From an uncultured Slackia sp. (GTDB taxonomy: Bacteria; Actinomycetota; Coriobacteriia; Coriobacteriales; Eggerthellaceae), in assembly GCF_959608125.1 (NCBI RefSeq), contig NZ_CAUHPG010000004.1, positions 34,799 to 98,798 of the forward strand: a DNA stretch of 64,000 bases, read 5' to 3'. The position numbers were made by a program, and so were the translations under genes. The notes below the pieces were generated by a model that saw only the letters and a program-made list of their open reading frames with translations, had not been told where the DNA came from and did no database searches. Positions 17,636 through 26,060 of the stretch are shown here, piece by piece (position 1 is the stretch's first letter; each line of letters opens with the position of its first letter).

Positions 17636-18544
17636 TCAGAGGTTTTTTTCGCAGACGAGCGACCATGAATTCCCCGTCGAACGGGCGAACGGGCAGTCAA
17701 GGCAATCGGAACGATCGCATGCGTCTTGCGCATGCATATCGGACCCCTCGAACGATGCGTCGAGTTCGAAAGCCCGCCTCGCATCCACTGCAACGCCCTG
17801 ACGCGCCATCGAGCGGACGGCCATCGATGCCAGCTGGCGCATTCCCCTCTTGGTGGGATGGGTGCCGTCTGCCGCCTCGTAATCAAGCCCGAACGACGCG
17901 AAATCGATCACGCGGCAGCCGTGCTCGGACGCCTGCAGGCGAATGGCGTCGTCGTAGGCCCGCACGTCGACGCCGCGCAGACGACGAATGAATGTCGGCG
18001 CCTGCGCGCCTGCGAGTCTGCCAGGACACAGCGTGCAGCACCACACGTCTGCGTCGGGATACGACGCGCGAATGCGCGAGAGCATGGACCCGTAGGCGTC
18101 GCGGAAAGCTTCGGCCGCCCCGACGGGCGCAAATCGCGCCGTCCGCTCTTCGCGCTCAGGAGCGACATCGGGCACCGCGCGCCCGCGACCGGCCGACTGG
18201 TTGGCTGGGCCGCCCCAGCCGTAATCATTGATTCCGATGAAGACGAGCACGACATCGGGATCCACTCCGTCACGCGACAAGGCGGAGATGCGGCGCTCGC
18301 TCGAAGCCGCAGGAAAACCGGCGCCCTCGACCATGCTCCCCGAAAACGACCCGTTGACAAGGAGGTCGCCGCCGATAGCATCGATTACAAGATGCCACCA
18401 CGTATCGTATGCGCTCTCGACCCCCGTTCGATCGCAACGCTCCCCTTCGTAGAAAACGTCGAAATCTTCGGGGTTGCATCCCTCAAAAGTCGATATCGAA
18501 TCGCCGAGGATCGACACGAGCGGACGGCGCGCGAGATCGGACAT
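17636..18544 (-). CDS. SGNH/GDSL hydrolase with C-terminal cysteine motif
   Basis: 302 residues. Block I is VSILGDSIST (catalytic Ser), block III FIGINDYGWGG (Asn), and block V ADGTHPTKRGM (Asp-x-x-His). No signal peptide, so it is cytoplasmic. The last 30 residues hold a cysteine-rich patch, CDRSDCLDCPFA and a final VCEKNL, which is not part of the usual SGNH fold and may bind a metal. It sits between the importer's binding-protein gene and its permease gene, so an esterase that removes O-acetyl groups from imported sialic acid is an attractive but unproven role. Confidence 0.8.
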   Translation of the reverse strand: MSDLARRPLVSILGDSISTFEGCNPEDFDVFYEGERCDRTGVESAYDTWWHLVIDAIGGDLLVNGSFSGSMVEGAGFPAASSERRISALSRDGVDPDVVLVFIGINDYGWGGPANQSAGRGRAVPDVAPEREERTARFAPVGAAEAFRDAYGSMLSRIRASYPDADVWCCTLCPGRLAGAQAPTFIRRLRGVDVRAYDDAIRLQASEHGCRVIDFASFGLDYEAADGTHPTKRGMRQLASMAVRSMARQGVAVDARRAFELDASFEGSDMHAQDACDRSDCLDCPFARSTGNSWSLVCEKNL

Positions 18545-18660
18545 GGCACGGTTCCTTTCTTTTTTGCTCCACAGGGATGAGACGAATTATAACGGCATGC
18601 GACGAAAGCCGGCTTCGGGCTCCTCCCCCGCCGCCAGACGCGATACGACGCCCTAGACAG

Positions 18661-18690
18661 AAAAGGACCCACCCCGAAGGATGGGTCCTT
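18661..18690 (-). terminator. Terminator after the solute-binding protein gene
   Basis: On the minus strand AAGGACCCA-TCC-TTCG-GGG-TGGGTCCTT followed by TTC forms a 12-bp stem with a UUCG loop. It separates the abundant binding-protein message from the SGNH gene downstream. Confidence 0.85.
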
Positions 18691-18717
18691 GGACGACGAA
18701 CGGTTTCGTCGAAATGC

Positions 18718-20313
18718 TTACGCCTTGGCGCTTGCGCCGAGGAAGACGAGGCCGGTCGTGGCGATCGGCTTGAAGCCCTCGATCTGGGCGGCCTGGTAGC
18801 CAGTGGCAACCTGGCGGTGGAACAGCGGGTACAGAGGCACCTGTTCGGCCAGGATGTCGAAGCACTGGTTCCAGAGCTGCTGCTGCTCGTCGCCGGTAGC
18901 CTCGCGGGCCTCCTGCATGAGCTCCTGCAGCTGGGTCCATTCCTCGGTGCCCTTCCAGCAAGAACGGCCCTGGGTCCAGATGTTGTCCGCATACCACCAG
19001 CTCATGAGCAGGTCGGGGTCGTTGCCGAAGCAAGTCGGATCGCCCGGGGTCAGCATGACGTCGTACTCGAGCGTGGCGCCGTCTGCGGGAGCGGCGAACT
19101 CAGACCAGTTGATCTTCTGCTCGGCGTTGGTCATCTTGATGCCGACGGCCTCGAGGTCGTTCTGAATCTGAGCAGCGAGGCCCTTGACCCAGTTGTTGTT
19201 GGTAACCATCGTGAACTCGAGGTTCTCGACGCCGGCCTCGGCGAGCAGGGCCTTGGCCTTCTCCGGGTCGTAGGTGTAGACCGTGGATGCCTTGTGGAAG
19301 TTGGCATGGGTCTTCGGCAGGAAGCCCTCGACCAGGTCGGCATGGCCGGCCATCTGGTTGCTGATGAGCTTCTCGGTGTCGATAGCATAGAAGAATGCCT
19401 GACGCACGCGATTGTCATCGAACGGAGCCTTCTTGGTGTTGAACATCAGGAAGGGCTGGTTGAAGCCGGGGACGTACTCGACGGTGGCACCGGCGGCAGA
19501 GAGCTGATCGGCGTTGGCGTCGGGAACGTTCTCCATAACCTGGACGGAAGCCTCCTGCAGGGCCGTGGTGCGAGCGGTGTCGTCGAGCAGCACGTTCCAG
19601 CTCATGGTGTCGGCGGTAGCCTTCATGGAGCCGTTGTAGTTCTCGTTCGGAGCGAACTCGATGGTGCCGCCGTCATCGCCGTTGATGGCGACGTACTTCC
19701 AGGGGCCGGAACCGACCGGCATGGTCTTGAGGTCATCCTCGGTGGCGGAAGCCGGGAACACCTTGACGACGCTCAGGCGACCCTTGAGCAGGCTGTCGAA
19801 GGGGTACTTCAGCGTAAAGGTGACGGTGGTGTCGTCCTTGGCGGCGACAGAGTCGATGAACTCGAGGAACGCGCCGTAGGTGGCGTCGGCCATGTTCTTC
19901 TCGAAGGCGTTCACGACATCGGCAGAGGTGACGTCGGTGCCATCGGAGAACTTCGCGCCTTCGCGCAGGGTAACCTCATACTCGACGTCGGAGACCTTGA
20001 CGGGCTCGTCGGCGGCCAGAGCATTGTAGGTCTTGTAGGTATGCAGGTCCAGATCGTAGAGACCCTCGAAGACATGCCAGGTTGCGGCAAGCATCAAAGC
20101 GGAGCTGTTACCGATAGGATTGCAGTTGGTGCTAGTGTAGGCGCAAGCACCCGTCAGGGCGCCGCCTTCGACCGCGGCGCCGTCGGCGCCGTCGGTGGTC
20201 GCTGCGGTGTCATCTCCGCCGCCGCAGCCGTACAGACCCAAGCCGACCGTAGCAGCGGCAACGGCGCTACCCGCAACGAAGGTGCGGCGGTCGAGAGCGA
20301 TCTTGTTTTCCAT
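18718..20313 (-). CDS. Extracellular solute-binding protein, family 5 (SatA/DppA-like lipoprotein)
   Basis: 531 residues. The N-terminus combines a twin-arginine motif (DRRTFVAGSAVAAA) with a lipobox (LYGC), so it should be exported folded and then lipid-anchored. Family 5 features follow: AATWHVFEGLYDLD, TLREGAKFSDGTDVT and ALLAEAGVENLE. I chose the ATG at 20313 (GGGAGG 3 nt upstream) over one at 20331. Family 5 proteins bind peptides, nickel or, in SatA/NanB-type systems, sialic acid; the last fits the neighbourhood. Confidence 0.9.
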   Translation of the reverse strand: MENKIALDRRTFVAGSAVAAATVGLGLYGCGGGDDTAATTDGADGAAVEGGALTGACAYTSTNCNPIGNSSALMLAATWHVFEGLYDLDLHTYKTYNALAADEPVKVSDVEYEVTLREGAKFSDGTDVTSADVVNAFEKNMADATYGAFLEFIDSVAAKDDTTVTFTLKYPFDSLLKGRLSVVKVFPASATEDDLKTMPVGSGPWKYVAINGDDGGTIEFAPNENYNGSMKATADTMSWNVLLDDTARTTALQEASVQVMENVPDANADQLSAAGATVEYVPGFNQPFLMFNTKKAPFDDNRVRQAFFYAIDTEKLISNQMAGHADLVEGFLPKTHANFHKASTVYTYDPEKAKALLAEAGVENLEFTMVTNNNWVKGLAAQIQNDLEAVGIKMTNAEQKINWSEFAAPADGATLEYDVMLTPGDPTCFGNDPDLLMSWWYADNIWTQGRSCWKGTEEWTQLQELMQEAREATGDEQQQLWNQCFDILAEQVPLYPLFHRQVATGYQAAQIEGFKPIATTGLVFLGASAKA

Positions 20314-20415
20314 TGTCCTCCCTTTCGACAATATTGATGGGGACCCGGGCCGCCGTGCGGCCGGCCCTCGTCATGCTACGGACGGGAATTGTATCGAAAT
20401 GCCCCTCTGTCCCTA

Positions 20416-20454
20416 GCATACATGCCGCTCATTCACGACGAACGGCATGTATGC
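20416..20454. repeat. 12-bp inverted repeat upstream of the binding-protein gene
   Basis: GCATACATGCCG (20416-20427) and CGGCATGTATGC (20443-20454) are a perfect inverted repeat with a 15-nt spacer. It lies 23 bp upstream of the putative -10, a position fitting an operator for a dimeric or tetrameric regulator. Confidence 0.7.
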
Positions 20455-20587
20455 CAGCCGTTTTGGACACGGCAACAGACTTTGTAAGGATAACCCGAAA
20501 TGCGTCCATGTTTCGCCTCGGTTAAACAATTGTAAAAGAGCGTTTCCTTTTTACGGCGAACGGCATCTGCAGAGATTCGAGCGGCAT

Positions 20588-20620
20588 AGAAAAAGGCCCC
20601 CGACGAATCGGGAGCCTTTC
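20588..20620 (-). terminator. Terminator ending the ribosomal protein run after rplW
   Basis: On the minus strand AAGGCTCCCGA-TTCG-TCGGGGGCCTT followed by TTT forms an 11-bp stem with one mismatch, 20 bp past the rplW stop. It shows the S10-type transcript ends here instead of continuing to rplB. Confidence 0.85.
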
Positions 20621-20639
20621 GAAAACAAGCGTTTCCGGC

Positions 20640-20921
20640 TTAGCCGAACAGCTCGATGGTCTGGCCTTCGGCCAGGGTGACCATGGCCTTCTTCCAGCTG
20701 CGGGTGTAACCCTGCTGGTAGCGAACGCGCTTCGGCTTGGGCTTGACGTTCATGGTGTTCACGCGAACGACCTTCACGTCGAAGATAGCCTCGATGGCCT
20801 GGCGAATCTCGACCTTGTTAGCGTCCTTGGCAACCTCGAAAGTGTAGGTGTTCTTGGACATCATGTCATAGCTGTGCTCGGTGATAACCGGGCGAATGAT
20901 AACCTCGCGGGGATCCTTCAT
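20640..20921 (-). CDS. rplW: 50S ribosomal protein L23
   Basis: 93 residues, full-length L23 (IIRPVITEHSYDMM, KVEIRQAIEAIFDVKVVRVNT). It binds 23S rRNA at the tunnel exit. The ATG overlaps the rplD stop as TAATG. In most bacteria rplB follows at once; here a terminator follows. Confidence 0.95.
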   Translation of the reverse strand: MKDPREVIIRPVITEHSYDMMSKNTYTFEVAKDANKVEIRQAIEAIFDVKVVRVNTMNVKPKPKRVRYQQGYTRSWKKAMVTLAEGQTIELFG

Positions 20922-21544
20922 TATGCGAGCACCTCCTCAAGGCGTTCCAGAGCGGCAGCGGTCAGCACCAGGGCCTTGTTGTCCACGAGCTCAAGGGTGT
21001 TGGCGGCGGACACGGGGATGATGTTGACGCGCTCGATGTTGCGGAAAGACAGATAGGTGTTGACGTCCTCGTCGTCCACGACGATGGTGGTACGACGGTC
21101 GCAACCCAGAGCCTTCAGCGCAGCGGCGGCTTCCTTGGTGGAGGGCTTCTCGAAGTTGAAGCCGTCGACCACGATCAGCTGCTCATCGGCGAGCTTGGCA
21201 GACAGAGCGGAGCGCATAGCCAGCTTGACTTCCTTGCGGTTGACGCGGAACTCGTAGCTGCGGGGATGCGGACCGAACACGGTACCGCCGCCGGCCCACT
21301 GGGGAGCACGGATCGTACCCTGACGGGCGCGGCCGGTGCCCTTCTGGCGCCACGGCTTCTTGCCGCCGCCGCGAACCTCGCCGCGGGTCTTGGTGTCGTG
21401 GGTGCCCTGACGCATGGCGGCGCGATAGGCACGGACGACCGTGTGCATCACATGCACGTTCGGCTCGATGCCGAACACAGCGGCGTTCAAGTCGGCCTCT
21501 TTGACCTTCTTGCCGCTGGCATCTTTGATTTCAATCTTTGCCAT
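20921..21544 (-). CDS. rplD: 50S ribosomal protein L4
   Basis: 207 residues, the L4/L1 family with the long extended loop (TKTRGEVRGGGKKPWRQKGTGRA written here in part: GGGKKPWRQKGTGRARQG). In enterobacteria L4 also controls its own operon; no such leader can be recognised here. GAGGAG precedes the ATG. Coupled to rplW downstream. Confidence 0.95.
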   Translation of the reverse strand: MAKIEIKDASGKKVKEADLNAAVFGIEPNVHVMHTVVRAYRAAMRQGTHDTKTRGEVRGGGKKPWRQKGTGRARQGTIRAPQWAGGGTVFGPHPRSYEFRVNRKEVKLAMRSALSAKLADEQLIVVDGFNFEKPSTKEAAAALKALGCDRRTTIVVDDEDVNTYLSFRNIERVNIIPVSAANTLELVDNKALVLTAAALERLEEVLA

Positions 21545-21573
21545 TATGGTGATCTCCTCTTATGGGTAAGGTC

Positions 21574-22209
21574 TTAAGCCATGCGAACGCGGACGATGCC
21601 GTTCTTGCCGCCCGGCACGGAGCCCTTGACAAGAATCAGGTTCTGCTCGGCGTCGATGCGAACGACCTCGAGGTTCTTAACGGTCACGGTATCGCAGCCC
21701 ATGTGACCCGGAAGGCGGACGCCCTTGAAGACGCGGGACGGCGTGGCGCACTGGCCGATGGAGCCGGGAGCGCGATGGAAGTGCGCACCGTGGCCGCCCG
21801 GGCCGCCGCCGAAGCCGTAGCGCTTGATAACGCCCTGGAAGCCCTTACCCTTGGAGGTACCGGTGACGTCGACCTTCTTCACGTCGGCGAATGCCTCGAC
21901 GGTCTGGAGGTCGCCGACCTTGTACTCGCCCGCGTTCTCGACGCGGACCTCGCGCAGGTAGCGAGTCGGCTCGGTGCCCTGCTTGGCGAAGTGACCCGCC
22001 ATGGGCTTGTTGATCTTATACTCGCCGCTCTTGTACTGCTTGACAGCGCCGAAGCCGAGCTGAACAGCCTCGTAGCCGTCGGTGGCGGCGGTCTTCACCT
22101 GGCAGACCTTGTTAGGCTCTGCAACGATGACAGTAACGGGGACGACGCGGTCGTTCTCGTCGAACAACTGGGTCATGCCGATTTTCTTGCCGTAAATCGC
22201 GTTAATCAT
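21574..22209 (-). CDS. rplC: 50S ribosomal protein L3
   Basis: 211 residues, complete L3 (AIYGKKIGMTQLFDE, KGKGFQGVIKRYGF, GSIGQCATPSRVFKG). The ATG at 22209 is chosen since AAGGAG lies 8 nt upstream; the in-frame ATG at 22218 overlaps that site. Follows rpsJ by 12 bp. Confidence 0.95.
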   Translation of the reverse strand: MINAIYGKKIGMTQLFDENDRVVPVTVIVAEPNKVCQVKTAATDGYEAVQLGFGAVKQYKSGEYKINKPMAGHFAKQGTEPTRYLREVRVENAGEYKVGDLQTVEAFADVKKVDVTGTSKGKGFQGVIKRYGFGGGPGGHGAHFHRAPGSIGQCATPSRVFKGVRLPGHMGCDTVTVKNLEVVRIDAEQNLILVKGSVPGGKNGIVRVRMA

Positions 22210-22221
22210 GCTACACACTCC

Positions 22222-22530
22222 TTACAGCTTGATCTCGATGTCGACGCCCGCGGGGAGGTCGAGACGCATGAGCGAATCAACCGTGTTCGGGGTCGGCTCC
22301 AGGATGTCGATCAGGCGCTTGTGGGTACGCATCTCGAACTGCTCACGAGAATCCTTGTTCACGTGGGGTCCGCGCACGACGCAGTACAGGTTGCGCTCGG
22401 TGGGCAGGGGGATAGGTCCGGAAACCTTAGCACCGGTCTTCTGGGCGGTGTCGACGATGAGCTTGGTGGACTGGTCCACGATCTCATGGTCGTAGCCCTT
22501 CAGGCGGATGCGAATCTTCTGATTAGCCAC
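22222..22530 (-). CDS. rpsJ: 30S ribosomal protein S10
   Basis: 102 residues, the usual S10 length. I chose a GTG at 22530, giving MANQKIRIRLKGYDHEIVD as in relatives, with GGAGG 8 nt upstream. The ATGs at 22545 and 22536 lie on or only 2 nt past the Shine-Dalgarno and are poor starts. It follows fusA directly: tuf, which often sits between them, is absent here. Confidence 0.93.
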   Translation of the reverse strand: MANQKIRIRLKGYDHEIVDQSTKLIVDTAQKTGAKVSGPIPLPTERNLYCVVRGPHVNKDSREQFEMRTHKRLIDILEPTPNTVDSLMRLDLPAGVDIEIKL

Positions 22531-22561
22531 TTTCATTTCCTCCATGAATTAAAGGCTCGGC

Positions 22562-24667
22562 TTAGGCGTTGCCGCCGGCCTTGCTGATGATCTCCTCTTG
22601 AACGCCCTTGGGCACAGGCTCGTAGGAGTCGAACTGCATGGTGTAGGTCGCACGACCCTGCGTACCGCTACGCAGGTCGGTCGCGTAACCGAACATGTTG
22701 CCCAGAGGAACCTTCGCGCTGATGGAAACGGCATTGCCACGCTGCTCCTGGCCCTGGATGAGGCCGCGGCGGGACGGAATGTCGCCCATGACGAAGCCGG
22801 TGTACTCCTCGGGGGTCTCGACCTCGACGGCCATGACGGGCTCGAGAATGACCGGGTTGGACTTGCGCAGAGCCTCCTTGATGGCCATGGAGCCGGCGAC
22901 CTTGAATGCCGCCTCGGAGGAGTCGACGTCGTGGTAAGAACCATCGACGAGCTCGACGCGCACGTCCTCGACCGGGTAGCCGGCCAGAACGCCGGAGTTC
23001 AAGGCTTCCTGAATACCCTTGTCGATGGAGGGGATGTACTCCTTCGGGATCACGCCGCCAACGATCTTGTTCTCGAACTCGTAGCCCTTGCCGGCCTCCT
23101 GCGGGTACATGTTGATGACCGCATGGCCGTACTGGCCGCGACCGCCGGACTGGCGGACGAACTTGCCTTCGGCGTTCATGACTTCCTTGCCCGGACGCTC
23201 GCGATAAGCAACCTGCGGCTTGCCGACGTTAGCTTCGACCTTGAACTCGCGAAGCAGGCGGTCGACGATGATCTCGAGGTGCAGCTCGCCCATGCCGGCG
23301 ATGATGGTCTGGCCGGTCTCATGGTTGGTGGACACGCGGAAGGTCGGGTCCTCCTCGGCGAGCTTCTGAAGGGCGAGGCCCATCTTGTCCTGCTCGGCCT
23401 TGGTCTTGGGCTCGACGGCGATGTCGATAACCGGGTCGGCGAACTCCATGGACTCCAGGATGACCGGAGCGTTCTCGTCGCAGAGGGTGTCGCCCGTGGA
23501 GGTGTCCTTCAGGCCGACGACGGCAACGATGTCGCCTGCGGAGCAGGAGTCGATGTCGACGCGCTGGTTGGAGTGCATCTGCAGCAGACGGCCGATGCGC
23601 TCTTTCTTGCCCTTGCATGCGTTGGTCACGTAGGAGCCGGACTCCAGGGTGCCCGAGTAAATACGCAGGTAGGTCAACTTACCGACGAACGGGTCGGTCA
23701 TAATCTTGAAGGCCAGTGCGGCGAAGGGAGCCTTGGGGTCGCTCGGACGCTCTTCCTCGGCGTCGGTATCCGGGTTGATGCCCTTGATGGCGGCAACGTC
23801 GGTCGGAGCCGGCATGTAGTCGACGACGGCGTCGAGAAGTTCCTGCACGCCCTTGTTCTTGTAGGAGGAACCCACGAACACGGGATGCAGCTGGCAGGCG
23901 ATGGTGCCCTTGCGCAGGGCGGCCTTCAGCTCGTCAACGGTGACTTCCTCGTCCATCAGAACCTTCTCCATCAGTTCGTCGTCGCAGTCGGCGGCGGCGT
24001 CGAGGAGTTCCTGATGACGCAGAGCGGCCTCTTCGGCGAACTCGGCGGGAATCTCGGGAAGCTGCTCGGGATAGGTCATGCCCTTCTCGTCAGCCTTGAA
24101 GTCCCAAGCGGTCATGTCGACCAGGTCGATGAGGCCCCAGAAGTTGTCCTCTGCGCCCATCGGCATCTGAGCGGCGATCGCGGGGGCGCCCAGGCGCTCC
24201 TTCATGGTGTCGATAGCATGGAAGAAGTCGGCACCGACGCGGTCGTACTTGTTGATGTAGGCGATACGGGGAACACCGTAACGGCTAGCCTGACGCCACA
24301 CGGTCTCGGACTGGGGCTGAACGCCGGCAACGGCGTCGAACACGGCAACGGCACCGTCGAGAACGCGCAGAGAGCGCTCGACCTCTGCCGTGAAGTCCAC
24401 GTGGCCCGGGGTGTCGATGATCTGGAAGCGGTACTCGGTACCGTCCTTCTTCCAGAAGCAGGTGGTAGCTGCGGAGGTAATGGTCACGCCGCGCTCCTGC
24501 TCCTGAACCATCCAGTCCATGGTAGCGGCGCCTTCGTGAACCTCGCCGATCTTGTGGGTCTTGCCCGTGTAGTAAAGAATACGCTCGGTCGTGGTGGTCT
24601 TGCCCGCGTCGATGTGGGCCATAATACCGATATTACGCGTATTCTGAAGATCGTTGGATTTAGCCAT
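22562..24667 (-). CDS. fusA: Elongation factor G
   Basis: 701 residues, the translocation GTPase. G1 is AHIDAGKTTTTERIL, G3 DTPGHVDF, and G4 NKYDRVGADF. Domain IV ends with the expected GSYHDVDSSEAAFK. I chose the ATG at 24667 (AAGGGA 9 nt upstream) over one at 24691. Follows rpsG by 17 bp in the str operon. Confidence 0.97.
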   Translation of the reverse strand: MAKSNDLQNTRNIGIMAHIDAGKTTTTERILYYTGKTHKIGEVHEGAATMDWMVQEQERGVTITSAATTCFWKKDGTEYRFQIIDTPGHVDFTAEVERSLRVLDGAVAVFDAVAGVQPQSETVWRQASRYGVPRIAYINKYDRVGADFFHAIDTMKERLGAPAIAAQMPMGAEDNFWGLIDLVDMTAWDFKADEKGMTYPEQLPEIPAEFAEEAALRHQELLDAAADCDDELMEKVLMDEEVTVDELKAALRKGTIACQLHPVFVGSSYKNKGVQELLDAVVDYMPAPTDVAAIKGINPDTDAEEERPSDPKAPFAALAFKIMTDPFVGKLTYLRIYSGTLESGSYVTNACKGKKERIGRLLQMHSNQRVDIDSCSAGDIVAVVGLKDTSTGDTLCDENAPVILESMEFADPVIDIAVEPKTKAEQDKMGLALQKLAEEDPTFRVSTNHETGQTIIAGMGELHLEIIVDRLLREFKVEANVGKPQVAYRERPGKEVMNAEGKFVRQSGGRGQYGHAVINMYPQEAGKGYEFENKIVGGVIPKEYIPSIDKGIQEALNSGVLAGYPVEDVRVELVDGSYHDVDSSEAAFKVAGSMAIKEALRKSNPVILEPVMAVEVETPEEYTGFVMGDIPSRRGLIQGQEQRGNAVSISAKVPLGNMFGYATDLRSGTQGRATYTMQFDSYEPVPKGVQEEIISKAGGNA

Positions 24668-24684
24668 GGTAGTAAATCCCTTCC

Positions 24685-25155
24685 CTACCAACGATAGTGC
24701 GAGAACGCACGGTTGGACTCGGCCATCTTGTAGAGGTCCTCACGCTTCTTGACCGAAGAACCGGTGTTCTCGGCCGCATCCATGATTTCGGCGGCAAGAC
24801 GCTGAGCCATGGTGTGCTCCTTGCGCTTGCGGGAGAAGTCCACGATCCAACGGATGGCGAGCGTGGTGGCACGACGGGGGTTGACTTCCATCGGGACCTG
24901 GTAGGTAGCGCCACCGACACGCTTGGGCTTGACCTCGAGCGTGGGGCGGACGTTGTCCATGGCCTTCTTGAAGACGGACAGGGGATCCTGCTCGGTCTTG
25001 GCGGCGACGATGTCGAACGCACCATAGACGATGCCCTCGGCGATGGACTTCTTGCCATCGAGGAGGACCTTGTTGATCAGCTGCGTGACCAAACGGTTGT
25101 TGTACACGGCGTCCGGCTGAACTTCACGACGGACTGCTGCTGCACGACGCGGCAT
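24685..25155 (-). CDS. rpsG: 30S ribosomal protein S7
   Basis: 156 residues, complete S7 (MPRRAAAVRREVQPD, LINKVLLDGKKSIAEGIVYGA, GGATYQVPMEV). It nucleates the 30S head. AAGGAG lies 7 nt before the ATG. Confidence 0.96.
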   Translation of the reverse strand: MPRRAAAVRREVQPDAVYNNRLVTQLINKVLLDGKKSIAEGIVYGAFDIVAAKTEQDPLSVFKKAMDNVRPTLEVKPKRVGGATYQVPMEVNPRRATTLAIRWIVDFSRKRKEHTMAQRLAAEIMDAAENTGSSVKKREDLYKMAESNRAFSHYRW

Positions 25156-25243
25156 ATGAATGCTCCTTCATGTTCTGTGCGCGCTTCGGGGCTTCGTGCC
25201 CATTAGGCCGATTTCCCTATCGACCCGCGCGGCTTAATCCTAC

Positions 25244-25615
25244 TTATTTGGGGCGCTTGGCGCCGTAGCGGCTACGAGCCTGCATGCGGTTGTTGACCGC
25301 AGCGCAGTCGAGAGCCGCACGGATGATCTTGTAGCGGACACCGGGGAGGTCCTTAACACGACCGCCGCGGATGAGCACCATGGAGTGCTCCTGGAGGTTG
25401 TGGCCGATACCGGGGATGTACGCGGTGACTTCCATGCCGTTGACGAGACGGACACGAGCGACCTTACGCAGTGCGGAGTTCGGCTTCTTCGGGGTGGTGG
25501 TGTACACGCGGGTGCACACGCCACGCTTCTGGGGGTTACCCTTGAGCGCCGGGGTCTTCTTCTTGTCGACCGACTTGGCGCGGCCCTTGCGGACCAGCTG
25601 GTTGATAGTAGGCAA
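25244..25615 (-). CDS. rpsL: 30S ribosomal protein S12
   Basis: 123 residues with the decoding-site segments TTPKKPNSALRKVARVRL and PGIGHNLQEHS, where streptomycin resistance changes usually arise (the lysines look wild-type). The start is a TTG at 25615, giving MPTINQLVRKGR, with AGAGGAG 7 nt upstream; no ATG is available at this point. The frame runs on to 25789 but that part is the leader. Confidence 0.93.
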   Translation of the reverse strand: MPTINQLVRKGRAKSVDKKKTPALKGNPQKRGVCTRVYTTTPKKPNSALRKVARVRLVNGMEVTAYIPGIGHNLQEHSMVLIRGGRVKDLPGVRYKIIRAALDCAAVNNRMQARSRYGAKRPK

Positions 25616-25773
25616 AGTAGTTCTCCTCTTCTTTCGCCTATTTCCTACAGGCGGATCCGTCGCGCGCCGAGGTTCGTTGCTCAACCCTGGAACCCCTTCG
25701 CGGGACTTCTCCTTGTTTTCGGTCACGCAGCATACGTACTCGAAAACAAACGCCTTTGCAGACGCAAGGTGGA

Positions 25774-25802
25774 ACTTTAACACCCGCACTCAAGGGTGTC
25801 AA
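25774..25802 (-). promoter_or_regulatory. Promoter of the rpsL-rpsG-fusA-S10 operon
   Basis: On the minus strand a consensus TTGACA (25802-25797) and TAAAGT (25779-25774) with an exact 17-bp spacer. This is the strongest promoter I can read in the window. Confidence 0.88.
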
Positions 25803-25975
25803 ACGCCACGCGCCCGGGTGTATCTACTTAATACTTTGAGCATAATACCTGATGAATAAGTTAATCGAGCAACAATTCAATGCATCGCTTCATCATTTTT
25901 GCTAAAAAACTTGAAAACCCTTCGCTGTTATGGATATCGCAGGTAGAAAACGCGGGACGAAGGGGGATAAAGCGC

Positions 25976-26010
25976 GAAAAAGGGGCTCCGCAGATACGCG
26001 GAACCCCTTG
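25976..26010 (-). terminator. Terminator of the universal stress protein gene
   Basis: On the minus strand AAGGGG-TTCCGC and GCGGA-GCCCCTT pair with a short loop and are followed by TTTC. It lies about 50 bp past the uspA stop. Confidence 0.75.
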
Positions 26011-26060
26011 AAATGCCGCCGTCGACGCCCGTCGAAAAAACGAAAGCGTCCAGTACGACG

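Larger units (their letters stand above)
20314..20640 (-). promoter_or_regulatory. Regulatory gap upstream of the binding-protein gene
   Basis: About 325 bp without a gene. It contains a weak -10 candidate TACAAT on the minus strand (20393-20388), a perfect 12-bp inverted repeat (20416-20454), and at the far end the ribosomal operon terminator. I see no RNA gene here. Confidence 0.5.
25616..26060 (-). promoter_or_regulatory. Leader and upstream gap of the str operon
   Basis: About 445 bp without a gene between uspA and rpsL. On the minus strand it holds the uspA terminator (25976-26010), an AT-rich stretch, the ribosomal promoter (25774-25802) and a transcribed leader of about 150 nt. No known riboswitch is recognised. 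Confidence 0.6.
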
